From positions 62,001 to 126,000 of the forward strand of contig JADBJJ010000023.1 of NCBI GenBank assembly GCA_014874475.1: a stretch of 64,000 bases of DNA, written 5' to 3'. Below, piece by piece: positions 37,516 through 47,278 of the stretch (position 1 is the stretch's first letter; every line of letters starts with the position of its first letter). The DNA is from Chloroflexota bacterium. Lineage in GTDB: Bacteria; Chloroflexota; Anaerolineae; B4-G1; DUEL01. The notes below the pieces were generated by a model. It made no database searches, was not told where the DNA came from, and saw only the letters and a program-made list of their open reading frames with translations. A program made the position numbers and the translations under genes.

Positions 37516-38675
37516 CCGGAATGATGAAGCGCCAGCAACTGCTCAAAGAGAGATTCATACGCAGCCGCTGTCTGCTCAGTGCTCCAGCGCCGGGCAATCT
37601 CCTCCCGGGGGCGAACGTACCGCTCCCGTCGGCTCACGACCCGCAGAATCGCCTCCGCCAGCGCGCGGGAATCCCCCACCGGCACAATTTCGCCCATCCC
37701 GGTCTGAAGGACTGGCTGGCGAACACCGGGTAGGTCGCTGGCGATAGACGGCGCGCCGCAGAGCATAGCCTCTACCTGGACCAGGCCGAAGGACTCGGTG
37801 GAGTTCAGGCTGGGGACGACAATTACGTCCAGATTGGGGTAAAAGGCGGCCATTTCCCGGGGGGAGAGGACGCCCAGAAACGTCCAGCGGTTCCGGTATC
37901 GCTCCAGGAGCGGGGCCAGCCGCCGGGCATATGCCTCCTCACCCAGGACGTTCTGGTACTGCCCGGCGAAGAGGACCCGCGCGTTCGGATAGACTTCCAG
38001 GACGCGCGGGAGAGCCCCCAGCAGGACCTCCACTCCCTTTTCCGCCGCCAACCGCGCCGCCATACCGATAACCGGACCCCGTCCGTCCAGTCCAATCCGC
38101 CGGGCAAACCCGGCCACCTCCTCCGGGCTGACGGCAGGCAATTCCACCGGCGGCGGGATGACCACGGTTTTGTGAGCGAAGCGGGAGAGGAAGGGGGAAT
38201 GGATGGCGAAATCGTCCGTGTAGGCCACCACTCGATCCGCCAGCAGGCCCGCCAGATGGTTCATCACATCCACAACCCGATTGACAAAACCGTTGAAAGG
38301 GCCAGCGGGAAGTTTCAGGTCGCAGTGGTAGGTGAGGGTAGACGGCTTCCCCATCAGGCGAGCGCGCGCGGCCACCCCGGCGGCATCAAATTGGGGCAGG
38401 TGGAGGCTGACCACGTCGTGGCGGCGAACCAATTGCGTGGCAACGAAACCGAAAGTGGGCATAATGACTCCCTTGCTGACCCGGAAGACCACTGGAACGC
38501 GGACAATGCGGACTCCTTCCTGCTCCTCCGTCAGCGGGAGAGAGCGGTCATAGCGGGAAGTCATCACGGTGACCGTGTGGCCCCGGCGAGCCAGCCCCTT
38601 CGCCAGACGCTCCGCGTAGATGGTCAACCCACTGGTGTGGGGGCGGTAGTAGGTCAGGACAATGAGAACGCGAAT
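37512..38675 (-). CDS. family 4 (GT-B) glycosyltransferase, AUU start inferred
   Basis: (ATT)RVLIVLTYYRPHTSGLTIYAERLAKGLARRGHTVTV...; GGAGG 5 nt upstream of ATT; no in-frame ATG/GTG/TTG upstream of the motif. Confidence 0.85.
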   Translation of the reverse strand: MRVLIVLTYYRPHTSGLTIYAERLAKGLARRGHTVTVMTSRYDRSLPLTEEQEGVRIVRVPVVFRVSKGVIMPTFGFVATQLVRRHDVVSLHLPQFDAAGVAARARLMGKPSTLTYHCDLKLPAGPFNGFVNRVVDVMNHLAGLLADRVVAYTDDFAIHSPFLSRFAHKTVVIPPPVELPAVSPEEVAGFARRIGLDGRGPVIGMAARLAAEKGVEVLLGALPRVLEVYPNARVLFAGQYQNVLGEEAYARRLAPLLERYRNRWTFLGVLSPREMAAFYPNLDVIVVPSLNSTESFGLVQVEAMLCGAPSIASDLPGVRQPVLQTGMGEIVPVGDSRALAEAILRVVSRRERYVRPREEIARRWSTEQTAAAYESLFEQLLALHHSG

Positions 38676-38688
38676 GGCAACCTCCGAA

Positions 38689-39183
38689 TCAGCAGACTTG
38701 CTGTCTATAGGCCCGCGCCTTTTCCACGTAGTGGGCCGCGTCGCGGCGCAGGCGCTGAATCTCCTCCTCCCGCAGTTCCCGCACCACCTTCGCCGGGATG
38801 CCCAATGCCAGGGTGCGGGGCGGGATCACTGCGCCCTCCAGCACGATCGCGCCGGCTCCAACGATGGCCTCCGTTCCAACAACGGCCCCATTCAGGACAA
38901 TCGCGCCGATGCCGATGAGGGCGCCGTCTTCCACTATTGCCCCGTGCAGGACGGCCCGATGGCCCACCGTCACCCCAGCCCCCACCCGACAGGGCCAGTT
39001 CACGTCGGTATGGATGACCGTGAGGTCCTGGATGTTAGAGCGAGGGCCGATGTAGATGGGGGCCTCCTCAGCCCGCAGGACACATCCGAACCAGACGCTG
39101 GCCTCCTCCTCCACGGTCACGTCGCCGATGATGGTGGCGTTAGGCGCGACGAAGGTGGTGGGGTGAATCCGGGGCCCGTTCAT
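38689..39183 (-). CDS. gamma carbonic anhydrase-family hexapeptide protein
   Basis: FVAPNATIIGDVTVEEEASVWFGCVLRAEEAPIYIGPRSNIQDLTVIHTD. Confidence 0.9.
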   Translation of the reverse strand: MNGPRIHPTTFVAPNATIIGDVTVEEEASVWFGCVLRAEEAPIYIGPRSNIQDLTVIHTDVNWPCRVGAGVTVGHRAVLHGAIVEDGALIGIGAIVLNGAVVGTEAIVGAGAIVLEGAVIPPRTLALGIPAKVVRELREEEIQRLRRDAAHYVEKARAYRQQVC

Positions 39184-40556
39184 CCCAGCACCTCCATCAG
39201 CGCCCGCAACAGCGCCGGTTCCTCCTCCGGTAGGACAGTGCGCGGGTCCAGCACCAGCCGATCTGCCTCTATGCGCGCCACTACGGGCGGGTCGTGGCGG
39301 CGCAGGGCCGCCGCCACCCGGTCCGGGGCGGGGATGGAGAGGGCCAGCAGACGGGTGGGCAGAGTCTCTTCGGGGAGGCTCCCACCGCCCACCGTAGACC
39401 GTCCGTCCACCACATCAGCCCGGATGCCGGCCCGCCGCAGCGCCCGCCGCCACCGGCGGGCCCGCCGGTCCAGTTCCTCCACCGGTGCCGCAATCATCCG
39501 CCAGATGGGAATCTGCTCTGTTGCCTCATCCCGCAGATAGTGCATGATCGTGGCTTGGAGAGCAGCCAGGCAGAGTTTGTCGGCCCGCAGCGCGCGGGCC
39601 AGGGGATGGCGCTTCATTGGGTCAACAAATTCCGCCCGGCCCACGATGATGCCAGCCTGCGGCCCACCCAGCAATTTGTCCCCGCTGAAACAGACCACTG
39701 CCGCGCCTGCGGCGACGCTCTCCTGCACCATAGGCTCCCGGGCCAGACCGAAGGCAACGGTATCCAGCAGCGCTCCACTCCCCAAGTCGGCCATCACTGG
39801 GACCCCGTACGTCCGCCCGATTTCCACCAGTTCTGGCAAGCCGACCTCCGCCGTGAAGCCGACAATGCGGAAGTTGGAGGAGTGAGCGTGCAGAATGAGG
39901 GCAATATCTGCCCCTTCCGCCAGCGCGCGCTCGTAATCCCGGCGGTGGGTACGGTTGGTAGTGCCCACCTCCACCAACCGCGCGCCGGATTGGGCCATTA
40001 CCTCCGGGATGCGGAAGCCTCCTCCGATCTCTATCAGTTGTCCCCGGGAGATGAGCACACCCCGGCCTTGGGCCATAACAGTGAGGGCCAGCAGGACCGC
40101 CCCGGCGTTGTTGTTGACGACCAGGGCGGCCTCCGCGCCAGTCAGTTCACAGAGCAACTGCTCCACGTGGACAGTGCGGTGGCCCCGGCGCCCCGTGGGG
40201 AGGTCATATTCCAGATTGGAGTACCCCCGGGCGACGGCCTCCATCGCCGCGCGGGCGGCAGCAGAGAGGGGAGCCCGCCCCAGGTTAGTGTGGATGATAA
40301 CGCCGGTGGCATTGATGACCGGTTTCAGAGTAGGAGCCAGATGTTCCTGAAGGTATGCCGTTACGCGAGCGACCACTTCCTCCGGCGTCGGTGATTCACT
40401 GCCGGCCCGTACCTCATCCCGGATGGCGTCCAGGGTCCGGCGAATGGCGGCGACGACCAGCCGGCGCCCGTAGAAAGGCATCAGCGCCTGCACAGCCGGA
40501 GCGTTCAGAATCCGGTCCACACTGGGGAGTTGGCGGAGATCAGCAGATACGTTCAT
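39180..40556 (-). CDS. selA: L-seryl-tRNA(Sec) selenium transferase
   Basis: LPSVDRIL, VINATGVIIHTNLGRAPLS, YSNLEYDLPTGRRGHR, VVCFSGDKLLGGPQAGIIVG. Confidence 0.93.
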   Translation of the reverse strand: MNVSADLRQLPSVDRILNAPAVQALMPFYGRRLVVAAIRRTLDAIRDEVRAGSESPTPEEVVARVTAYLQEHLAPTLKPVINATGVIIHTNLGRAPLSAAARAAMEAVARGYSNLEYDLPTGRRGHRTVHVEQLLCELTGAEAALVVNNNAGAVLLALTVMAQGRGVLISRGQLIEIGGGFRIPEVMAQSGARLVEVGTTNRTHRRDYERALAEGADIALILHAHSSNFRIVGFTAEVGLPELVEIGRTYGVPVMADLGSGALLDTVAFGLAREPMVQESVAAGAAVVCFSGDKLLGGPQAGIIVGRAEFVDPMKRHPLARALRADKLCLAALQATIMHYLRDEATEQIPIWRMIAAPVEELDRRARRWRRALRRAGIRADVVDGRSTVGGGSLPEETLPTRLLALSIPAPDRVAAALRRHDPPVVARIEADRLVLDPRTVLPEEEPALLRALMEVLG

Positions 40557-40660
40557 CACACCTCCCGCCCTGAATTGTACCGGGTTATGGGGGATATGTC
40601 AAACAGACGGAGTCGTCGACTTGCCAAAGGGATAGAATGTGGTAAAATATTTACCGCTCT

Positions 40661-40733
40661 GGCCCGCTAGCTCAACAGGTAGAGCAGGGGACTCTTAATC
40701 CCTTGGCTGCAGGTTCGAGTCCTGCGCGGGTCA
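40661..40733 (+). tRNA. tRNA-Lys(CTT)
   Basis: GGCCCGC...GAGCAGGGGACTCTTAATCCCT...GCAGGTTCGAGTCCTGCGCGGGTCA; cloverleaf by eye; promoter TTGCCA-N16-TAAAAT upstream. Confidence 0.92.
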
Positions 40734-40840
40734 CCTGTCCTGCTCTCCAGAGGGAGAGAGCACCCCGATACTCCTGAGAGTTTCAGGAGGCCCCGTTCCT
40801 GGTGCGGCCGTTGTATGGAAATCACCCCCGGGACTCCAGA

Positions 40841-40874
40841 CGCCCCACCCTACCGAGTGGGGCGTTGTGTTTTC
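40841..40874 (+). terminator. intrinsic terminator downstream of tRNA-Lys
   Basis: CGCCCCAC...GTGGGGCG then TTGTGTTTT. Confidence 0.7.
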
Positions 40875-41201
40875 AGCAAAGAGCAGAGGCTTCCTCCCTC
40901 CCCCAAAAGCGACGACAAGGGCGACAGAACAGCATGAGAGAGATGCCGCTCCCCGAATCCCTCAATCCGTTGATCCGTCCTCCGCTGCGCCGACACTGGG
41001 GACGCCCCATCCCGGCCACGCCACCCGATGAACTGCAGAAATTCCGTCACCGGTGATAGGTCATCCCGGCTCGGGACGGTACAATCTAGTGCGGAGCAAC
41101 CAGAAAGTCCCGGCGAAGAACGGAACCATTGAGCACGCCTATTTGACATTTTCCTGAACTGCAGTAATATGTTAAATGTATTCCCCTGCTGGGAGTTCCA
41201 T

Positions 41202-42044
41202 ATGGCCCAAAAGCGCCGTCCGGAAGAGACTGTTGTCCTGATCACCGGTGCCTCTTCAGGTATCGGCAAAGCGTGTGCAGAGCACCTGGCCCGGCGCGGA
41301 TATCAGGTCTTCGGCACCAGCCGTCGAGCCCCGTTCCCTCCCATCCCACCCCTCCCCGGGCAACCCATCATTTTGCAAATGGACGTCACCCGGGACGAAT
41401 CCGTCCAGCAAGCCGTGGACTTTATCGTCCGGGAAACTGGCCGACTGGACGTGGCGGTCAACAACGCCGGTTTCGGCATCGCGGGCGCAGTGGAGGATAC
41501 CTCCATTGAGGAAGCAAAATCCCAGATGGAGACAAACTTTTTTGGCGTCCTGCGCGTCTGCCGGGCCGTGTTGCCGGTGATGCGAGAGCAAAGGGAAGGA
41601 CTCATCGTCAACATCAGTTCTCTGGGCGGAGTCATCTCGCTCCCCTTTCAGGCCCTCTACAGCGCGTCCAAGTTCGCCGTGGAGGGACTGACTGAGGCTC
41701 TGCGGCTGGAGGTTCGCCCCTTCGGTATTCGGGTCACGCTGATTGAACCTGGCGATATGCACACCGGCTTCACCGACCAGCGGGTGCGAGTGGCTGCCTG
41801 GGGGGTAGCGTCGGCCTACGCGCCGTTCGCAGAGCGGGTTCTCCAGATCGTGGAGACGGACGAACGGCACGGCGGCGCGCCGGAGACGGTGGCTGTCCTG
41901 CTGGAACGGATCCTCCGCTCCCCGAACCCCCTCCCTCGCTATCGGGTCGGGCCGGCCTTTCAGCGCCTGGCTGCCGTCCTGAAGGGCTTCCTGCCAGACC
42001 GCCTCTTTGAGTGGGCGCTGGCGAAATATTACCGCATCCCGTAG
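41202..42044 (+). CDS. SDR-family oxidoreductase
   Basis: VVLITGASSGIGKACAEHLARRGY, NNAGFGIAG, YSASKFAVEGLTEAL. Confidence 0.92.
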   Translation: MAQKRRPEETVVLITGASSGIGKACAEHLARRGYQVFGTSRRAPFPPIPPLPGQPIILQMDVTRDESVQQAVDFIVRETGRLDVAVNNAGFGIAGAVEDTSIEEAKSQMETNFFGVLRVCRAVLPVMREQREGLIVNISSLGGVISLPFQALYSASKFAVEGLTEALRLEVRPFGIRVTLIEPGDMHTGFTDQRVRVAAWGVASAYAPFAERVLQIVETDERHGGAPETVAVLLERILRSPNPLPRYRVGPAFQRLAAVLKGFLPDRLFEWALAKYYRIP

Positions 42045-42063
42045 TCGGTAAGCAAGGAGAAGC

Positions 42064-42654
42064 ATGAATGTACTGAACCGAATCCTGGTCGTCATCGGGC
42101 TGCTGCTCGCACTCCCCCTGGGCATCGCGCTGTGCGTTGCTCCAATACCCATTCTGGGAGCCATAGGGCAGGGACTGGATAGTCTGACCTCCTGGTTGGA
42201 AACCACCAACGACCTGGTGCGGATCCTCCTGGGCATCCTCTTCGCCTTGGCCTGGATGGTCATTTGTCTCCTCATCCTGGTTCTGGAACTGCGCCGTCCC
42301 CCACGCCGGATGGTACGGGTGGAACGGGTAGACGGGGGGATCGTGGAAGTCAACCTGAAGACTATCACAGACCACGTCGCCTACGAACTGGAACAGATGC
42401 CTGGCGTGCTGCGCGCCCGTTCCCGGGCCTCCGTCCGGCGCAACGCCGTGGCCGTAGAGGTGGAGGTGGACACTGCCGGAGATATGGCTGTACCGGCTCA
42501 GGCTTCGCAAATCGTGGATGCTGTCCGACTTGTGGTGGAAGAGAAGGTCGGCGTACGGCTGGCACAGCCTCCTCAGGTTCGGATGCATGCCGCTCCTGCT
42601 CCGGCCGTGGTCCGGCGGCCCGTAGAGGGGCCTCCCTCCATCGGTACGCCATAG
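42064..42654 (+). CDS. AmaP/Asp23-type envelope protein
   Basis: Two TM segments followed by Asp23-like alpha/beta domain. Confidence 0.65.
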   Translation: MNVLNRILVVIGLLLALPLGIALCVAPIPILGAIGQGLDSLTSWLETTNDLVRILLGILFALAWMVICLLILVLELRRPPRRMVRVERVDGGIVEVNLKTITDHVAYELEQMPGVLRARSRASVRRNAVAVEVEVDTAGDMAVPAQASQIVDAVRLVVEEKVGVRLAQPPQVRMHAAPAPAVVRRPVEGPPSIGTP

Positions 42655-42670
42655 CCACCTCCCCACCCCT

Positions 42671-43195
42671 ATGACTGAAGCGCAACATCTGGCCGTACTG
42701 GTGGAGTCCCTGCTGTTTGTGGCCGACGAGCCGGTGCCGGTTGGACAGTTGGCAGGAGTGCTGGAAACCACTTCTGATCAAATAGAGGCAGCATTGGGGG
42801 AATTGGAGGCAGCGCTTCAGGGACGCGGCCTCCGCCTCCAGCGAATGGGAGACCGGCTGCAGTTAGTGACCGCCCCGGAGGCCGCCCCGTATGTGGAGCG
42901 CTTTCTGGGCTTGGGAGAACGGCGCCGTCTCTCCCAGGCCGCCCTGGAGACCCTGGCCATCATCGCCTACCGGCATCCTATCTCCCGCCCGGAGATTGAG
43001 GCCATCCGGGGAGTGAATTGCGATAGTGTCCTGCGCACCCTGCTGGCATCGGGTCTGATAGAAGAGGCGGGGCGAGCCCCGGCGCCAGGGCGTCCTATTC
43101 TCTACGCTCCCACTTTCGCCTTCCTGCAACACTTTGGCCTGCAACGCCCGGAGGACCTGCCGCCGCTGGAAAATGAATCCGTCAGCCAACCATAA
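42671..43195 (+). CDS. scpB: segregation and condensation protein B
   Basis: LVESLLFVADEPVPVGQLAGVLE...LSQAALETLAIIAYRHPISRPEIEAIRGVNCDSVLRTLLASGLIEE. Confidence 0.93.
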   Translation: MTEAQHLAVLVESLLFVADEPVPVGQLAGVLETTSDQIEAALGELEAALQGRGLRLQRMGDRLQLVTAPEAAPYVERFLGLGERRRLSQAALETLAIIAYRHPISRPEIEAIRGVNCDSVLRTLLASGLIEEAGRAPAPGRPILYAPTFAFLQHFGLQRPEDLPPLENESVSQP

Positions 43196-43208
43196 GGAAA
43201 GGAGTCCC

Positions 43209-43613
43209 ATGGCGAGAATAGAACAAATTTCTGGAATCGGCCCAGTCTATGGCGAGAGGATGCGCTCAATGGGCATCCGTACCACAGAAGAGTTGCTGCG
43301 CGCCGGCGCGACTCCGGAGGGGCGCCAAGAACTGGCTGAGAAAATCGGCGTGAGCGCAGATACCATCCTCCAGTGGGTCAACCGCGCCGACCTGATGCGG
43401 ATCGTCGGCATCGGCGAACAGTATAGCGACCTCCTGGAAGCCGTAGGAGTGGACACGGCCCTGGAACTGGCCCGACGCAACCCGGATAATCTCTATGAGA
43501 AACTGGCGGAAATCAACGCAGAGAAGCGCCTGGTTCGCCGGTTGCCCACCCGGGATATGGTCGCTCGCTGGATAGAACAGGCGAAAGGCCTGGAACGCGC
43601 CATCTCCTACTAA
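43209..43613 (+). CDS. DUF4332-like helix-hairpin-helix protein
   Basis: ISGIGPVYGERMRSMGIRTTEELLRAGATPEGRQELAEKIGVSADTILQWVNRADLMRIVGIGEQYSDLLEAVGVDT. Confidence 0.85.
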   Translation: MARIEQISGIGPVYGERMRSMGIRTTEELLRAGATPEGRQELAEKIGVSADTILQWVNRADLMRIVGIGEQYSDLLEAVGVDTALELARRNPDNLYEKLAEINAEKRLVRRLPTRDMVARWIEQAKGLERAISY

Positions 43614-43625
43614 AATCAACCTGCT

Positions 43626-44705
43626 ATGGAAGACATCTATCGCCAACTGGCCCGCCGTCTGGACTCGGTCCCCAATGGCTTTCCAGCGACGGAAAGCGGC
43701 GTGGAACTCCGGCTCCTGGCCCGACTCTTCACCCCGCAGGAGGCGGCACTGGCCGCCGAGATGCACCTGCTGTATGAGCCAGCGGAGGCCATCGCCGAAC
43801 GCGCCGGGATGGAGCCCCAGGAAGCGTACCGGACGCTGAAGGATATGGCGCGCAAAGGGCTGATCCGCGCCCGTCGGGGCGAGGGGGGATTGGTTTTTGC
43901 CCTGCTGCCCTTCGTGGTTGGTATCTACGAGGAGCAACTGCGCCGGATGGATGCCGAACTGGCCGCGCTGGCGGAGGCGTATTTCCGAGAAATCAGAGGC
44001 CGGACGATTCTGGACGCACAGCCTCCCATCCACCGGGTCATCCCCGTCCAGGAAGCCATCCCGACAGACCTGGAAGTCTTTCCCTACGAGCGGGCAGCAG
44101 CGATCGTAGAAAGCGCCAGGTCCTGGGGCGTGCGGGACTGCATCTGTCGGACCCAGCAGCGGCTGATCGGCAAGGAGTGTGATGCCCCCCTGGAAGTCTG
44201 CCTGATTATGGCACCGGTGGAGGGGGCCTTTGACCGCGACGAATTGACCCGCCCGATCACGAAAGAGGAGGCGCTGCAGGTCCTGCGGGTGGCGGAGGAG
44301 GCGGGCCTGGTCCACACAACGGGCAACTTCCGCGACCGGCACTACTACATCTGCAATTGCTGCCCGTGCTGCTGCGCCGTCCTGCGGGGGCTGACAGAGT
44401 TCGCCGTCCCCACGGCGGTGGCTCGCTCCGGCTTCCGTTCCGTTGTGGACCCGGAGGTCTGCGTAGGATGTGGGGTTTGCGTGGACCGATGTCCTTTCGG
44501 GGCCCTCTCGGTGCCAGAAGACGCGGCAGTAGTAGATAGCGCCCGCTGCCTGGGGTGCGGCGTCTGTACACTGGCATGTCCGGCGGGAGCAATCCATATG
44601 GAGCGCCTGCCGGTGGAAGAGGTCCCCCTGCCCCCGGCCAACATCCAGGAATGGATGCTGTTGCGCGCCCAAGCACGTGGGCTCAAGATAGAAGAGATCC
44701 TGTAG
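43626..44705 (+). CDS. 4Fe-4S dicluster protein with winged-helix-like N-terminus
   Basis: CVGCGVCVDRCP, CLGCGVCTLACP; upstream CNCCPCCC. Confidence 0.85.
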   Translation: MEDIYRQLARRLDSVPNGFPATESGVELRLLARLFTPQEAALAAEMHLLYEPAEAIAERAGMEPQEAYRTLKDMARKGLIRARRGEGGLVFALLPFVVGIYEEQLRRMDAELAALAEAYFREIRGRTILDAQPPIHRVIPVQEAIPTDLEVFPYERAAAIVESARSWGVRDCICRTQQRLIGKECDAPLEVCLIMAPVEGAFDRDELTRPITKEEALQVLRVAEEAGLVHTTGNFRDRHYYICNCCPCCCAVLRGLTEFAVPTAVARSGFRSVVDPEVCVGCGVCVDRCPFGALSVPEDAAVVDSARCLGCGVCTLACPAGAIHMERLPVEEVPLPPANIQEWMLLRAQARGLKIEEIL

Positions 44706-44922
44706 GGCGATACCGGCACGGGGAGAGATACGCTGCGCAGCGAAGGGATGCGCAGTTCCCTGCGCGATCCGCCTATGCCGCGCGCCCGCAGACGGGACCA
44801 GGCCATCTTTGGCGGGTTACTGCATCTATGAGACAAATGGGATGAACGAGGGGATTTCGCAGCAGGTGGCGAAGCCACCTACCGAAAACTCCCCTCTTCT
44901 CCGCATCCCTTACGGTCAAGAT

Positions 44923-44957
44923 AAAAAAGGCCGCCCGAACCGAACGGTTCAGGCGGC
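44923..44957 (-). terminator. intrinsic terminator after tRNA-Leu
   Basis: GCCGCCTGAACC-gttc-GGTTCGGGCGGC TTTTTT on minus strand. Confidence 0.8.
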
Positions 44958-44959
44958 GA

Positions 44960-45043
44960 TGCCGAAGGTGGGAGTTGAACCCACACGGCCGTACGGCCAC
45001 TGCGCCCTGAACGCAGCGCGTCTGCCAGTTCCGCCACTTCGGC
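44960..45043 (-). tRNA. tRNA-Leu(CAG)
   Basis: GCCGAAGTGGCGGAACTGGCAGACGCGCTGCGTTCAGGGCGCAG...GGGTTCAACTCCCACCTTCGGCA, with long variable arm. Confidence 0.93.
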
Positions 45044-45100
45044 GAGTGTGTTAATAATTTTACCGCAAGAGCTAAATTTGTCAAGTTCTATGGGAAGGAC

Positions 45101-46723
45101 ATGTTCGCAAACCCGTCCTCGCAAAAATATTCCGCCCTCGCGGCCCTGTTCGCTGCCACGTTCATCCTGACATCCTGCCGGACACCCCCAGAGGCCCTTA
45201 TGAGCGCACATACGAGAGAAACAGCCACACCTATCCGCAAAACAGCCATCACGCCGACCATCGCCGTCATCCCCCGACCTGCTTCGGTTGCCTTCACCGG
45301 GGAGACATTCACCCTGACAGCGGATACACAGATATTCGTGGAGCCGGATAGCCCGGAACTCCTGGCCGTCGGGCAGTACCTGGCGGAGCGCCTCCGGCCT
45401 GCCACCGCATACCCCCTCCCAATGCAGGCCGCGACGGGCGCGCCGCCCCCCGGATCCATCTATCTGACCACCTCCGGCAGTGACCCTACCTTGGGCGAAG
45501 AAGGGTACGAGTTAACGGTCACCCCGCAAGCCGTCATCCTCTCCGCCCCCTATCCGGCCGGGCTATTCTGGGGCATCCAGACTCTCCGCCAACTGCTCCC
45601 CCCAGCGGTGGAGTCCCTCACCCCGCAGGCCGGTCCCTGGACCCTCCCGGCAGGGACCATCCGGGATTGGCCCCGCTTCCCCTGGCGAGGAATGATGCTG
45701 GACGTTTCTCGCCACTTCTTCGGCCCGGCGGAAGTCCGGCGGTTGATAGACCTGCTGGCCCTTTATAAAATCAACCGTCTCCACCTGCACCTCTCCGACG
45801 ACCAGGGGTGGCGCATAGAGATTCGCTCCTGGCCCAACCTGGCCTTCCATGGCGGGAGCACCCAGGTCGGCGGCGGTCCGGGCGGGTACTACACCCAGGA
45901 GGAGTACGCCGACCTGATCGCCTACGCCCGGAGCCGGTATATCATCATCGTCCCGGAGATAGATATGCCCGGCCACACCAACGCCGCGCTGGCCTCCTAT
46001 CCGGAACTCAACTGCGATGGGGTGGCTCCTCCCCTCTACACCGGCACCGAGGTCGGCTTCAGTTCCCTCTGCCTGGAGAAAGAGGTCACCTACCGGTTCG
46101 TGGACGACGTGGTGAGCGAAATTGCCGCGCTGACGCCCGGGCCGTACTTCCACATCGGCGGCGACGAGGCGATGGCAACACCGCTGCCTCAGTACATCGC
46201 CTTCGTGGAACGGGTTCAGCACATCGTCCAGTCCCACGGCAAGCAGATGATCGGCTGGGAGGAAATTGCCCAGGCCTCTCTGCTCTCCACCTCCATCGCC
46301 CAGGTCTGGCACGGCGGAATGGGTCGGGAGGCCGTCCGGCAGGGGAACCGAGTCATTATGTCCCCAGCCTTCAAGGCGTACCTGGACATGAAGTACACCC
46401 CGGACACCCCCTTGGGACTCCATTGGGCCGGGTACATAGAGGTCCGGGACGCCTACGAATGGGACCCGGCGACGGTGGCAGAGGGCATCGGGGAAGAGCA
46501 CATCCTGGGTGTGGAGGCCCCGCTCTGGACGGAGACAATCCAGACGATGGCAGATATAGAGTGGATGACCTTCCCCCGGCTGATGGGCTACGCCGAAATT
46601 GGCTGGTCTCCGGCCTCGGGCCGGGACTGGGAAGAGTACCGGAGTCGTCTGGGGCGTCACGGGTCGCGCCTGGAGGCACTGGGAGTGAACTTCTACCGCT
46701 CCCCGCAGGTGCCATGGGAATAA
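45101..46723 (+). CDS. GH20 beta-N-acetylhexosaminidase (lipoprotein)
   Basis: Lipobox ILTSC; WRGMMLDVSRHFF, LHLHLSDDQGWRIEI, FHIGGDEA. Confidence 0.93.
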   Translation: MFANPSSQKYSALAALFAATFILTSCRTPPEALMSAHTRETATPIRKTAITPTIAVIPRPASVAFTGETFTLTADTQIFVEPDSPELLAVGQYLAERLRPATAYPLPMQAATGAPPPGSIYLTTSGSDPTLGEEGYELTVTPQAVILSAPYPAGLFWGIQTLRQLLPPAVESLTPQAGPWTLPAGTIRDWPRFPWRGMMLDVSRHFFGPAEVRRLIDLLALYKINRLHLHLSDDQGWRIEIRSWPNLAFHGGSTQVGGGPGGYYTQEEYADLIAYARSRYIIIVPEIDMPGHTNAALASYPELNCDGVAPPLYTGTEVGFSSLCLEKEVTYRFVDDVVSEIAALTPGPYFHIGGDEAMATPLPQYIAFVERVQHIVQSHGKQMIGWEEIAQASLLSTSIAQVWHGGMGREAVRQGNRVIMSPAFKAYLDMKYTPDTPLGLHWAGYIEVRDAYEWDPATVAEGIGEEHILGVEAPLWTETIQTMADIEWMTFPRLMGYAEIGWSPASGRDWEEYRSRLGRHGSRLEALGVNFYRSPQVPWE

Positions 46724-46796
46724 CAGCGCTTGACATGTTGGCCCATTCCGCTATACTTAAAGCAAGTTCGGCTCCCAACGATAAGGAGAAAGAAAT

Positions 46797-47258
46797 ATGT
46801 CCCCAACTAGCCCCATCTTTGATGCAGTCGTGCGCTTCTTCCGGGAAGACGACTGGCACTTTGAACAGTTGCCGGGGAAACCCATCCTCCGGATGGGCTT
46901 TCGGGGGGAGAACGGCACCTGGAACTGCTACGCGCAGGCCCGTGAGTCTCAACAGCAGTTCGTCTTCTACTCCATTCTGGATGTCAACGTTCCCCCCAAC
47001 CGCCGCCAGGCGATGGCTGAATTCCTCACCCGCGCCAACTACGGCCTGGTCATCGGCAACTTTGAGATGGACTTCGGCGACGGCGAAGTCCGCTACAAGA
47101 CCAGCATTGACGTGGAAGGTGATCGCCTGACCTCGGCGTTGATCAAGCAGATGGTCTACATCAACGTGCTGATGATGGACCGCTACCTGCCGGGGATTAT
47201 GAAGGTGGCGTTTGGGAACGCAGACCCCGCCCGGGCCATCGCCGAGATTGAAGGGTGA
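46797..47258 (+). CDS. YbjN-domain protein
   Basis: VVRFFREDDWHFEQLPGKPILRMGFRGENGTWNCYAQARE; promoter TTGACA-N16-TATACT upstream. Confidence 0.8.
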   Translation: MSPTSPIFDAVVRFFREDDWHFEQLPGKPILRMGFRGENGTWNCYAQARESQQQFVFYSILDVNVPPNRRQAMAEFLTRANYGLVIGNFEMDFGDGEVRYKTSIDVEGDRLTSALIKQMVYINVLMMDRYLPGIMKVAFGNADPARAIAEIEG

Positions 47259-47278
47259 GACTAGCGCAACCTGCCTGA

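Noticed and set aside
40740-40800. Possible SECIS-like or T-box hairpins after tRNA-Lys
   Set aside because: Only short simple hairpins; no UGA codon context or T-box AGGGUGGNACCGCG motif
40802-41056. Plus-strand 84-aa ORF after tRNA-Lys
   Set aside because: Crosses an intrinsic terminator, no SD or recognisable domain
44773-45084. Minus-strand ORF containing SPKWRNWQTRCVQGAVAVRPCGFNSHLRH
   Set aside because: It is a translation of tRNA-Leu(CAG), a classic spurious ORF
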